Source: Planctomycetota bacterium (GTDB lineage: Bacteria > Planctomycetota > JAMOSO01). From it: a stretch of 64,000 nt of DNA. The notes under the pieces were generated by a model, which was not told where the DNA came from, did not search any database, and saw only the letters and a program-made list of their open reading frames with translations. The number at the start of each line of letters is the position of its first letter. Position 1 is the stretch's first letter. Where the stretch lies: the NCBI GenBank assembly GCA_027063065.1, contig JAMOSO010000001.1, positions 1 through 64,000 of the forward strand, given 5' to 3'. The translations under genes were made by a program, and so were the position numbers. Positions 27,954 to 37,078 of this stretch are shown here, one piece after another.

Positions 27954-29579
27954 TTACAAAATAGGCACCCAATAACATTGGATATTATTAGGCATAAATT
28001 GCAATAGTTTATTTAATGCTTCTGCATTGGATATTTTAACAGCATATAAATTTGCCGATATAAATTTATCTTGCATCATTATTGGTGATTGAATAAACAC
28101 ATTTGCCATATTCCATACAGATCCAATTTGATGATGAACCTTCTCGACAGAATTAGATATCAAAATATCATTTATAAAAAACAATAAAGGAAAAGACACC
28201 TCCTCAGCACATCTAAAACGCATTAAAGACAAACTAATAAAATTATAATTATCTATAAAATTAGATGTCACTGGCACAGACTTATCCACCGTAAAAACAA
28301 TCTCATTGCCTGTACTAAATTGAAATAATGATATCGAGGCTACACTACCATGTGCATTCACTAAAGTAATAGGCAACGATTTTTTAAAATTAACCATCAA
28401 TGCTTTTGTATTATTTATTATCAAATCATTATGACCATAAAAATTAGCACATTTACCATCGTGAACAGGTATTAAATGATAGCTTAATTGCTTTTGGTTT
28501 TTTTGATTAATTATATTAATAATTTTCTTATAGTCCGCTTGTAATGCCCACTTATGCTCTAATACAGAAACATTAATAAATTGATACAGCAAAATAACTA
28601 AAGATAAAGCCTCAAACACATATTTTATCTTCCCATCTAAATTAAAAATAAAAATATATAATAAATACACAGTAATTGGCACAATATATATGTATACTCT
28701 TGCGGGTCCAAAATGCGACATAAGTGCCACAACTATAGCAACCCATAATACTCCCACAAAATAAAATGCAACAAATCTTGTTTTAACACTTATCGCACTC
28801 ATTAAGACCAAAACAACTATAGGTAAACCTATAACAGATTTAAGTATTAATATTCCATTAGTTATCAATAAAGAAAAATCCGTTACAACACTTTGTTGCT
28901 GAGCTAAAAATAAAATATGTCGATAGAAATACACTACCACTAAAATTATAAAACACGGCAAAATAACATCTAACCATTTACCTTGTTTTTGTTTAACTTC
29001 CGCTACATATATATAGCCCAAAATTGGCACAATAAACAAAAATGCAACCAATAAGGTTAACTGTGATAGTAAGGTTAATAAGCACAACACCACTGTTCTT
29101 TTATTACAGGCTTGATATGTTAATAATAGTAAAAACAAACAGACCTCTAAAACAACATAAGAATAAGGCCTAGCCATATGAGAATAATGCACTAATATTG
29201 GTGATGTAATACAAAATAAAGCCACACATATAGAATAAACATTATGCTTTGTTCTGCGCCAAAAGGCATAATACATAACCAAAGGGGTAACACAACCAGC
29301 TAAAAAATTAGGAAATCTATACCAAAACTCTTGATGGACACCTTGCATAAACCACAAACGATTAAACGCATGAGTTAAAGGTGGATAATTAGAAAAAATA
29401 TCCGAAAATAATATTCCAAAAAAAGATGAATCTGGATAGTCTTGCAATGGCCAGATTTCATCATACTCTAAGCCTCTAAACATTCCAGAAATACGCACCA
29501 TAAATGATATGCACAATAACAATAAATATATAACAAATGTATGCTTTGTGAACAGTGTTTGAAGTTTAGCTAACATCAA
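27954..29579 (-). CDS. GT39/ArnT-like membrane glycosyltransferase
   Basis: A 541-residue protein with about ten to eleven transmembrane helices in the first 350 residues and a soluble C-terminal domain. The first periplasmic loop has RGLEYDEIWPL (acidic pair as in the catalytic DE motif of GT-C enzymes), followed by YPPLTHAFNRLW and MARPYSYVV, typical of GT39/PMT-like transferases that use lipid-phosphate sugars. Its ATG overlaps the stop of the O-antigen-ligase-like gene by 4 bases, so both are made together. A role in glycosylating the adjacent pilins or a lipid is inferred. Confidence 0.75.
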   Translation of the reverse strand: MMLAKLQTLFTKHTFVIYLLLLCISFMVRISGMFRGLEYDEIWPLQDYPDSSFFGILFSDIFSNYPPLTHAFNRLWFMQGVHQEFWYRFPNFLAGCVTPLVMYYAFWRRTKHNVYSICVALFCITSPILVHYSHMARPYSYVVLEVCLFLLLLTYQACNKRTVVLCLLTLLSQLTLLVAFLFIVPILGYIYVAEVKQKQGKWLDVILPCFIILVVVYFYRHILFLAQQQSVVTDFSLLITNGILILKSVIGLPIVVLVLMSAISVKTRFVAFYFVGVLWVAIVVALMSHFGPARVYIYIVPITVYLLYIFIFNLDGKIKYVFEALSLVILLYQFINVSVLEHKWALQADYKKIINIINQKNQKQLSYHLIPVHDGKCANFYGHNDLIINNTKALMVNFKKSLPITLVNAHGSVASISLFQFSTGNEIVFTVDKSVPVTSNFIDNYNFISLSLMRFRCAEEVSFPLLFFINDILISNSVEKVHHQIGSVWNMANVFIQSPIMMQDKFISANLYAVKISNAEALNKLLQFMPNNIQCYWVPIL

Positions 29580-31738
29580 TATTTTAGTATAAGATTGGCT
29601 AATGCCTGTTGTTTTTTTGTTAATATCGATTTGTAACGTTTATTTAGTTGAGCGATATGCGCATGGGCCTCTTGATGATTACCCAAAAACAAACTGGCTT
29701 GGGCGATGCCCAAAATTACATCAGGACGTGTATCACCTTTTTTTAAAAATTGTTTATATAAATTATAAGCATATTGCCATCTATGTAAGCGTAAACTTGT
29801 TTTAGCTAAAAAGTATTTTAAAGGCTCGTTAAATTTTTCTAACTCTGTTTGATATATTTTATCTAACAATTGGTTTGCTTTGTTATTATTTTTAGTAAAC
29901 AATGCCACTTTTAACAACCCTACCCAACCTTGCGAACTGTACGGGTATAATTCTGCGTGTTTTACATAAGCTTTTATAGCCTTATTAACATATCCGTACT
30001 TTAAATTAGTATCAGCTATTAACATATCAGTAGCTTTTGGCTTATCAGCACATTTAAGCAAATTGATAATCAAATCTTGCGGATAAGTACGTGCCACCAT
30101 AATTTTAATAAATAATTGTTGTGATTTAGTAAAGTGCAATAGAAGCTTGTTTATATCATCAGATTGCGCTACTAGACTAGCTATTGAATCTCTGTAAAAA
30201 TAATCGTGATAATCTCGAAACATTTCTGTTAACAATGGCACCAGCCTTGCAGATAAATTTTGCGTATTTAAACCCATTTGTGGAACAATTTTTGAAATAT
30301 TAACATAATGAGGTGAAATTTGCTCTAATTCATTTGCTATACTTAAAGCTTGGCTTTCTTGATGAAGCTGTCGATAAAGCCCAAATAAACGCCACCGTAA
30401 AAAAGATTCTTTGTGTAAAGAATTTAATTTATTTTTAGATAACTCTAACGATTTAACTGCCTGTTGTAATTTACCTAAGGAAGCCAAATTTTGCCCTTGA
30501 TAATAATGATAATGTGCTACTCCAGAGCGAATAACCAAATATATACATAAACAAATCACAGGTATTAAAATTAATTGCTTTAATTTAACATACCTAATAT
30601 TAACAACAAAATTACCACCTACTATACTTAATAAAATGGCATAATTAGTCCAAAAAACTATAGGAAAAAACTCATAACGCATAGCCCCACTTAAGCCTAT
30701 AGAAAATACCCACGCCAAATGTATTAAACAAATAGGAATAGCCGTTTTTACAGGATGCCGATAAAACAAAAATAATGGCAATAAAATAATTGCTAAAAAA
30801 ACACTTAGACCAACTATGCCTAAAGAGCCTAACAACTGGGCGTATTCATTATGAGCTGTATTTAAAATTAAACCAAAACCAGGTAATAAATACCAATCTG
30901 CTGGGGCAAAACTATTAAATAAGCCAATATAACTACCAGCACCATGACCTAATAAAGGTGCGTTTTTACATAAACTTAAAGCTGTTTGGATAGTAGTATA
31001 CCTAACTGCCTGAGACACGCGTAAATAATTTAAAACACTCTCATTTAAAGATAACAAAACAGCAAAAACAATTAGCAATAATAAAATAATATAAAAAATG
31101 TTTTTTTTATGCCTAGTTATATATGCTAATGCAAAAATAATACTAGAAAGCACAAACGCTAACGATGAGGATTGACTACGACATTTAGCAAATGCAAAAG
31201 ATAAAACTAAAAGTGCAACCACATAAAGCACATATTGAATTTTAGAAGTATTGATATTTTTTATATTATATAATTGAAAGACAACACAGATTATCGGCGC
31301 AATTAAATAAGCCCCAAAAATATTAGGATTACCCAATGGCCACATTAAACGGTTTAAATTATGATAATATAAAAAGCCTAACCCCATTAACGCCGTCAAT
31401 ACACCACCTAAAATAATAGCGTAAATGATATGCTTAATATTGATAGCAGAAAATTTTAATACACTAACTATTGCTATCCATAAACCAATAAATAGCAAAT
31501 CGACAGACCTATGCCAAGATGCCAAAGCAATCTCGCTGTAAAATACAGAATAAATGTTTAGTAAAGCAAATATAAAAAAACCAATACTTAGAGCATTTAT
31601 TTTACGACTATGCAACAAAGAGCCGGTAGCTACAATCACTAAACATTGAAACACCAATTGCTTTACATATATATAACTATATAAATCAACAAGTATAAAC
31701 GATGGAATTAACGCAAAAATAAAAAGAATATTGGGCAT
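29576..31738 (-). CDS. O-antigen ligase/Wzy_C-type membrane protein with TPR domain
   Basis: A 720-residue protein. The first 400 residues have about twelve helices with a large periplasmic loop containing LLGHGAGSYIGLF followed by AHNEYAQLLGSLGIVGL, the Wzy_C signature (GxGxG...H(N)xY). The last 320 residues are helical repeats resembling TPRs (for example WRLFGLYRQLHQESQALSIA, WVGLLKVALFTKNNNKANQLL). This layout is seen in PglL/PilO-like O-oligosaccharyltransferases as well as O-antigen ligases. The neighbouring pilin genes favour pilin glycosylation (inference). Its start lies only 13 bases after the pilin terminator, so transcription must come from read-through or from within the pilin gene. 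Confidence 0.8.
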   Translation of the reverse strand: MPNILFIFALIPSFILVDLYSYIYVKQLVFQCLVIVATGSLLHSRKINALSIGFFIFALLNIYSVFYSEIALASWHRSVDLLFIGLWIAIVSVLKFSAINIKHIIYAIILGGVLTALMGLGFLYYHNLNRLMWPLGNPNIFGAYLIAPIICVVFQLYNIKNINTSKIQYVLYVVALLVLSFAFAKCRSQSSSLAFVLSSIIFALAYITRHKKNIFYIILLLLIVFAVLLSLNESVLNYLRVSQAVRYTTIQTALSLCKNAPLLGHGAGSYIGLFNSFAPADWYLLPGFGLILNTAHNEYAQLLGSLGIVGLSVFLAIILLPLFLFYRHPVKTAIPICLIHLAWVFSIGLSGAMRYEFFPIVFWTNYAILLSIVGGNFVVNIRYVKLKQLILIPVICLCIYLVIRSGVAHYHYYQGQNLASLGKLQQAVKSLELSKNKLNSLHKESFLRWRLFGLYRQLHQESQALSIANELEQISPHYVNISKIVPQMGLNTQNLSARLVPLLTEMFRDYHDYFYRDSIASLVAQSDDINKLLLHFTKSQQLFIKIMVARTYPQDLIINLLKCADKPKATDMLIADTNLKYGYVNKAIKAYVKHAELYPYSSQGWVGLLKVALFTKNNNKANQLLDKIYQTELEKFNEPLKYFLAKTSLRLHRWQYAYNLYKQFLKKGDTRPDVILGIAQASLFLGNHQEAHAHIAQLNKRYKSILTKKQQALANLILKY

Positions 31739-31751
31739 TTATAAATTGTAA

Positions 31752-31787
31752 CCAAAAAAAAACGGCGAGCAACAAAGGCTCGCCGTT
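31752..31787 (-). terminator. Rho-independent terminator after first pilin gene
   Basis: AACGGCGAGC (31761-31770) / GCTCGCCGTT (31778-31787), ten-pair GC-rich stem with seven-base loop and long T-run on the minus strand. Confidence 0.9.
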
Positions 31788-31810
31788 TTAATAATATTTA
31801 AATTTAAATA

Positions 31811-32434
31811 TTAATTAGTTTCACCTGGAGAGAAAAATTTATCCGCTCCAATCATTGTAGCATCTGTAGGTGCCGCACTAGATGCAGCAGAAGTATCTAT
31901 ATCTTCTTTAATATCAGTAACTTTTTTAACTGAAGCATCTGTTTTTAAGACATGAAAATATTCATTACCTTCACCCCAAAATGATGGATAATCAGAAATA
32001 TGAACTGTAGTTTTAATATTTACAGAAGCAGCTAAAGTTAAAGTATTTAATGCATAATTAGAATTGATGACTTTTGTAGGAGCTGTGACACTGTCTAACT
32101 CAGGAACTTTTAAAGCACCACGTTGAGGCGATTCAAAAGTTTTTACAGATAAGTTTTGATCATTCATTAAACATGCAAATGCTTGACCTACGCCATTGTC
32201 GCTAGCATCAACATTAGCTTTAGCCGCTTCTAAACCAGGAAACACATCTTTGTTATCCATAGTGTACATAGCCATTGAACTTGCCATTGCTTTAAGATTT
32301 GACATAGATTTAACAGCATTGGCTTTTTCTTTTGCCTTGCCAAGTGATGGCAATAACATTGAAGCCAAGATTGCGATAATCGAAATTACAACTAGCAATT
32401 CGATAAGGGTGAAGCCTTTTAGTAGTTTTTTCAT
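31811..32434 (-). CDS. Pilin-like protein, probable major pilin
   Basis: A 207-residue prepilin: leader MKKLLKG, FTLIELLVVISIIAILASMLLP, then SLGKAKEKANAVKSMSNLKAM. A conserved C-terminal segment YFHVLKTDASVKKV is shared with the next gene upstream, showing recent duplication. A very good ribosome site (AGGAGG, six bases before ATG), near-consensus promoter and strong terminator suggest it is abundantly made, unlike the pseudopilins at 0-1.6 kb. The leader and helix fit the large prepilin family common in Lentisphaerae and Planctomycetes. Confidence 0.85.
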   Translation of the reverse strand: MKKLLKGFTLIELLVVISIIAILASMLLPSLGKAKEKANAVKSMSNLKAMASSMAMYTMDNKDVFPGLEAAKANVDASDNGVGQAFACLMNDQNLSVKTFESPQRGALKVPELDSVTAPTKVINSNYALNTLTLAASVNIKTTVHISDYPSFWGEGNEYFHVLKTDASVKKVTDIKEDIDTSAASSAAPTDATMIGADKFFSPGETN

Positions 32435-32469
32435 ACTACCTCCTAAAAAAAAGAAAAAAGTGTAAATAA

Positions 32470-32498
32470 AACATATACCACATATCTGATATTGTCAA
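32470..32498 (-). promoter_or_regulatory. Promoter of first pilin gene
   Basis: Minus strand TTGACA (32493-32498), 17-base spacer, TATGTT (32470-32475), about 36 bases before the start. The spacer begins with ATATC-A-GATAT, a small palindrome that could bind a regulator. Confidence 0.6.
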
Positions 32499-32535
32499 TA
32501 CATAATTTAAAATATAGTATGCTCTATCGTACAAG

Positions 32536-33153
32536 TTAAGGCTGTGTTCCTTCTGTGGCAAATAATCCCGTGCCTATCAATAACGAATCTGACACCTTAT
32601 TAGTGCTTACACCTACGCCAATTTCATCCATATTTACAATTTTTTTTACAGAAGCATCGCTATATAAAGCATGAAAATAAGATGAGCCTGCTTCCCAAAA
32701 ACTAGGCCTGTCCATTATATGAATGGTAGTCGACAAATTTATCCCCTTAGATAATGTATTTGTATTAAATACATAACTAATATTAGTAATAGAAGTAATT
32801 GGATCATTACCAACAACTACGGGACGTTTTAAGCGTGCCTTTTGAGGACACTCTAATACATCATTGCTTAAATCTTGATCATTTAATAAAACCCTAAATG
32901 CATCATCCACATCTGAAGATGCTGTAGTATTAGCCTTAGCTGTAGTTAAACCAGGATAAATGTCATTATGATCCATTAAATACATAGATACTGCACTATC
33001 TAAAGCCTTTAAATTGGACATTGATTTGGATGCATTAGCCTTTTCTTTAGCTTTAGTCAAAGAAGGCAATAACATAGACGCCAAAATGGCAATGATAGAA
33101 ATCACCACCAACAACTCTATCAAAGTAAATTTTTTAATTAACAAACGTTTCAT
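32536..33153 (-). CDS. Pilin-like protein, paralogue of adjacent pilin
   Basis: A 205-residue prepilin with leader MKRLLIKK and FTLIELLVVISIIAILASMLLP. It is alignable along its length with the protein at 31811-32434: both have KAKEKANA.KSMSNLKA, a DN/DH-D-(V/I)-(F/Y)-PGL segment, LLNDQ/LMNDQ and (Y)FHxLxxDASVKK(I/V). The start at 33153 is chosen over 33183, which would add a non-leader decapeptide. It has its own promoter and lies 100 bases before the second pilin gene. Ribosome site weaker than that of its neighbour, so perhaps a less abundant pilin. Confidence 0.82.
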   Translation of the reverse strand: MKRLLIKKFTLIELLVVISIIAILASMLLPSLTKAKEKANASKSMSNLKALDSAVSMYLMDHNDIYPGLTTAKANTTASSDVDDAFRVLLNDQDLSNDVLECPQKARLKRPVVVGNDPITSITNISYVFNTNTLSKGINLSTTIHIMDRPSFWEAGSSYFHALYSDASVKKIVNMDEIGVGVSTNKVSDSLLIGTGLFATEGTQP

Positions 33154-33182
33154 ACCAACCACTAGTTTTAAAATCGGGCACA

Positions 33183-33210
33183 ACTATAATAAAAAATATT
33201 TCACATTCAA
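33183..33210 (-). promoter_or_regulatory. Promoter of second pilin gene
   Basis: Minus strand TTGAAT (33205-33210), 16-base spacer, TATAGT (33183-33188), about 30 bases before the start at 33153. Confidence 0.5.
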
Positions 33211-33306
33211 TTAAAAGTATAAATAAAAGTATTTAAATAGCAGTTGACAAATTTATATTCCACCTTAAATTAATACTGCTTTTAAAATCACTATTTGGAG
33301 AGGTCT

Positions 33307-34851
33307 ATGTTTGCAACTTTATGCGCTATTACATTACATGGGGTAGATGCTATCGAGGTGGCTGTTGAGCTTGACGCGAGCAATGGGATGCCTTCATTTC
33401 AAATTGGCGGATTAGGTGATTCTGCAATCAAAGAAAGCAAACAAAGGGTGATTTCTGCTATTAAAAATTCTGGATATAAAATACCACCCAGACGCATTAC
33501 AGTAAATTTAGCACCAGCAGATTTAAAAAAAGAAGGCACTTGCTATGATTTGGCCATTGCTATTGGATTATTAATAGCGACTAATCAGATTGAAATATTA
33601 ATAAAAGGCAAATTTTTGATATTAGGCGAATTGTCATTAGACGGTAAATTACGTCCAGTATCTGGTATTTTACCCGCAGCTATTATGGCTAAAAAACAAC
33701 AATATGATGGATTAATTCTGCCTAAAGAAAATCAATCTGAAGCAAGCGTTGTAGAAGATATCAAAATAATTGGAGTCAATAATTTGCTAGAAGCAATTAA
33801 ATTTTTATCTAATGAATTTATACCCAACACAACAGAAATACATAATATTATACCAAACAACGAAAACTACCCTGTAGATTTTAGTGATATTAAAGGACAA
33901 GAAGGTGTTAAACGTGCATTAACAATTGCAGCAGCTGGAGGGCATAATTTAATTTGTATAGGCCCTCCTGGATCAGGCAAAACAATGTCTGCTAGAGCCA
34001 TACCATCTATTTTGCCAAGCTTAAGTAAACCAGAAATGCTAGAAACCAGTAAAATTTATTCTGTGGCTGGATTACTACCCACTAATTATCCATTAATACA
34101 TACTAGGCCATTTAGAGCCCCACATCACTCAATATCAGAAGCCGGCCTAGTCGGTGGCGGTAGCAATCCTATGCCAGGAGAAGTAAGTTTGTCACATAAT
34201 GGCGTATTATTTTTAGATGAACTAACCGAATTTAATCTGCGTACATTAGAATCATTACGCCAACCGCTAGAAGATAAAAAAATTACCATATCAAGAGCTA
34301 AACGGACTGTAACATTTCCATCAAATACTATGCTATTAGCCGCCATGAATCCATGTCCTTGTGGTTTTTACGGTTCTAATTCCAATAGCTGTACCTGTAC
34401 AAGCAATCAAATACAAAAATATCTGAGTAAAGTATCAGGGCCTTTGCTTGATCGTATTGATATGCACATAGAAGCCCCTCCTGTAAACAAAACTGATTTA
34501 TTAAGCAATACTAAATCAGAAACATCGGCATCAATAAAAATTAAAGTAGAAAATGCCAGAAATGTGCAATTAAAACGATTTCAGAACCAATCTAATATGC
34601 AAATACATAGTTGTTATTCTAATTCGGATATGAATCCTCGTCAAATTAAACAATTTTGCTTATTAAATACACAAAATACTAAATTAATGGAAAAAATGTT
34701 TGATAATTTAAACTTTTCGGCGCGTTCATACAATAAAGTCTTAAAAATAGCACGTACTATAGCCGATTTAGACGATTCAAAAAATATAGAACAAAATCAT
34801 TTATTAGAAGCCATTCAATATAGAACTCTAGACAGAAAATATTGGGGTTAA
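33307..34851 (+). CDS. comM: ComM/YifB-type AAA+ ATPase (Mg-chelatase-like)
   Basis: A 514-residue protein. N-terminal Lon-like fold domain (about 1-170: GVDAIEVAVELDASNGMPSF, IPPRRITVNLAPADLKKEG), Walker A GPPGSGKTMSARAIPSI, Walker B GVLFLDELTEF, sensor AAMNPCPCGFYG, and the CxC-type zinc-like cluster CPCG...CTCT typical of the family. ComM is a helicase that promotes branch migration during integration of transformed DNA. The start is ATG 33307 with GGAGAGG upstream rather than the TTG at 33295. It fits with comEC and pilins as a competence set and is next to the putative origin. Confidence 0.9.
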   Translation: MFATLCAITLHGVDAIEVAVELDASNGMPSFQIGGLGDSAIKESKQRVISAIKNSGYKIPPRRITVNLAPADLKKEGTCYDLAIAIGLLIATNQIEILIKGKFLILGELSLDGKLRPVSGILPAAIMAKKQQYDGLILPKENQSEASVVEDIKIIGVNNLLEAIKFLSNEFIPNTTEIHNIIPNNENYPVDFSDIKGQEGVKRALTIAAAGGHNLICIGPPGSGKTMSARAIPSILPSLSKPEMLETSKIYSVAGLLPTNYPLIHTRPFRAPHHSISEAGLVGGGSNPMPGEVSLSHNGVLFLDELTEFNLRTLESLRQPLEDKKITISRAKRTVTFPSNTMLLAAMNPCPCGFYGSNSNSCTCTSNQIQKYLSKVSGPLLDRIDMHIEAPPVNKTDLLSNTKSETSASIKIKVENARNVQLKRFQNQSNMQIHSCYSNSDMNPRQIKQFCLLNTQNTKLMEKMFDNLNFSARSYNKVLKIARTIADLDDSKNIEQNHLLEAIQYRTLDRKYWG

Positions 34852-35239
34852 CAATATTCAATCTAAAAAGTCTTTAATTAGTACGAAATAATCCCATTAT
34901 AGCCTAAAAAAATAAATTTATAGTTATACACCGCCTATCAATCCAAATTATCGGCAAAAATACTTGACCTAAGCGATTTATCTGATTTAATCATCAGACG
35001 AGATTGATTGACTGCCAAAATTGTATTGTAAAAAAACCGATTTAAACGATGGGTTTTACCGATGATTAAGATTTAATTACAAGATGTTTATGATTGAGTT
35101 TTACTTTGTAATAATACTTAAATTCAATAATGGCAATAGTTTATCAAAAATCAATGAAATATATCAGCGTTCCTGTTATAGTAATAGTATTAGTAGTTAA
35201 AAGAGGTAATAGTAACTATTCTTTTTTTATAAAATAAAT
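34852..35239. other. Candidate replication origin region upstream of initiator gene
   Basis: A 388-bp AT-rich gene-free stretch. Contents: TCTGAT/ATCAGA inverted repeat (34981-34998); GATTTA at 34975, 34984, 35039 and 35071; ACCGAT at 35036-35041 and 35058-35063 (22 bp apart) with a related AACGAT at 35045-35050; AAAACC/GGTTTT inverted repeat around 35033-35056; GTAATAGTA at 35181-35189 and 35206-35214 (25 bp apart); and AATAGT-A-ACTATT at 35208-35220. I saw no TTATNCACA DnaA box. The base-composition switch of the window falls around here. Short iteron-like repeats next to a RepA-type gene are typical of plasmid origins. Function is inferred. Confidence 0.5.
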
Positions 35240-37078
35240 ATGAATAAAAAACAATTAACATTTATGGATAATATTAATACTAATGGCCGTAAAGAGCCAT
35301 TAACTATTATTAAAGCTAATAATTTAGAAAATAGCACTATAACTTTTGATGAAATTTTACTAGGTCAAACTTCGATTGTAGCTCCGGAAGGCGCTGTACT
35401 TGAAAGACGTGTCAATCCTGATACATCACAAGAATATTTAGTTAAACGATTTAACCATGTAGTTGGAACACATAATGGTGATTTAAGATCAGTTGAAATA
35501 GAAATAGAAACACTACCCAGTCAGGGCTTAACAGACTATTTTGATGATAAAGTATTATTAACTCTACATTCTTTAGCTTTAGAAAAAGACTCTTATGAGT
35601 ATTACACAAATATTTCAGAAATTTGCGCCGCTAGAGATTGGCCTTTAAATGGTGAATATATTGCTAAAGTACGCAAAAGCTTAGAAAAACTAGAAGGTAC
35701 TTCTATTGCCAGTGATCAATTTGTTGATCCTGATACTAACGAATCAATTAAACAAAGAATAAATTTATTATCTCGTTATGTGCGTTTTAAAGACGAACAG
35801 CGTTCAACATCAATCAAAAAAGACGGTATTTTATATGATGATGAAATTAAATTTAAAAAAGATTTTTTAATTGAGATAAATCAATTTTTTTTTAAGAGTT
35901 TGCAAAAACAAAAAATAAAACTTGATATTAAGGTTTTAAATTCATTTAGAAATAAAACAGTTGAAAAATTATATCGCTTTTTAAATACAATGTTTCAATT
36001 AAAATCAGAAATTGAAATAAATCTAACAGATTTATGTGAAACTTTAGGCATTACTGTGCCTAAGTATATTTCTAATATAAAACGTAATATTTATGTACGT
36101 TATATCAAAGAAATAGAAAAAAATAATATAATCAAACCTTTTGATATTAAAACTAATTATTATAAACATAATAAAATTTGGCGTGTGAAATTTGAACGTG
36201 GTGAATTTTACGAGTCTCTTGAAGATAGATGGGCAATGAAACCAGCTTTATTTAATATTTTTAATTATTTGCACGCCGAATTAAAATTTAAAAAACATGA
36301 AGCTCATACTTTGATGGGTAAATATGCCAATGAGCTTATTCAAGAAAATATCAATTATTTGCGTTTATCATTAGAAATTACTCCAAATGTGATTAGATAT
36401 CCAAAAGCTTGGATGAAAAAATCATTAGAAAACAATTGGGATCATAGTTTAAATTTACAAATCTTAAGAGAGTTAAAACACAGTAAAACACCATTAACAC
36501 AATATCAGCAATCTTGGGAAAAACGTGATTTTAATGAAGAAGAAAAACAAGCATTTGAACGTTGTACTATTAAATTTAAAATACCAGAAAACATAGTTAT
36601 TCCTTGGATTAAAACCCATGCTAATTTTGATTATATCAAACAATTAGATAAGGTTTTTGATTTATTAAAACCTGAAGAACAAAAATATGATTATTTAGCT
36701 ACTATGATTAGACATCGAGACTCCAGAGTTTGGCGTATAACAATACCTGGCAGTGAGCAAGAACAAGTTGCCAATCGTATACAAAAACAGAAATATCAAT
36801 CTTTGTTTGCTAATGAAATTGTAATTGAACCAGATGACATAGAAACATCAGATAATATCACACCTGTCGCCCCTCCTATGCCCAATATATTAAATTTAAT
36901 GGACGCCTTAAAACAACATTTAGGAGAAGAATATAATAAATTGTTTAATGAAACATATATGGCTGCGGAACCTGTTTTAGTTTTAGGTGGCATTGATAGC
37001 CCAGAGGCAATTAGAGATGCAATTTTAATTCAGATGCAGAAAACATATTTGCCAAATTTTATTACGCAAAATGATTAA
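35240..37078 (+). CDS. RepA/RPA-type replication initiator protein
   Basis: A 612-residue protein resembling the replication initiator protein A family of plasmids. About residues 45-175 form a first winged-helix region: an N-terminal sheet segment, TDYFDDKVLLTLHSLALEKD, and YIAKVRKSLEKLEGTSI, the usual helix before the small-gene repeats. About 180-325 form a second winged helix (VEKLYRFLNTMFQLKSEIEI, DLCETLGI). A C-terminal region has HEAHTLMGKYANELIQ and RYPKAWMKKSLENNW, matching the family's NPaGwLvkAi-like end. The rest (about 420-612) is not recognised. No ribosome site is seen; TATAAA ends six bases before the ATG, so the message may be leaderless. It overlaps the next gene by 8 bases. 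Confidence 0.62.
   Translation: MNKKQLTFMDNINTNGRKEPLTIIKANNLENSTITFDEILLGQTSIVAPEGAVLERRVNPDTSQEYLVKRFNHVVGTHNGDLRSVEIEIETLPSQGLTDYFDDKVLLTLHSLALEKDSYEYYTNISEICAARDWPLNGEYIAKVRKSLEKLEGTSIASDQFVDPDTNESIKQRINLLSRYVRFKDEQRSTSIKKDGILYDDEIKFKKDFLIEINQFFFKSLQKQKIKLDIKVLNSFRNKTVEKLYRFLNTMFQLKSEIEINLTDLCETLGITVPKYISNIKRNIYVRYIKEIEKNNIIKPFDIKTNYYKHNKIWRVKFERGEFYESLEDRWAMKPALFNIFNYLHAELKFKKHEAHTLMGKYANELIQENINYLRLSLEITPNVIRYPKAWMKKSLENNWDHSLNLQILRELKHSKTPLTQYQQSWEKRDFNEEEKQAFERCTIKFKIPENIVIPWIKTHANFDYIKQLDKVFDLLKPEEQKYDYLATMIRHRDSRVWRITIPGSEQEQVANRIQKQKYQSLFANEIVIEPDDIETSDNITPVAPPMPNILNLMDALKQHLGEEYNKLFNETYMAAEPVLVLGGIDSPEAIRDAILIQMQKTYLPNFITQND

Noticed and set aside
33244-33276. TTGACA upstream of comM as a promoter
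   Set aside because: No convincing -10 at 16-18 bases; only TAATAC at 21 bases, too far.
34852-35239. DnaA boxes in the candidate origin
   Set aside because: I looked for TTATNCACA on both strands and found only partial matches such as TTATCAAAA at 35141, which I do not count.
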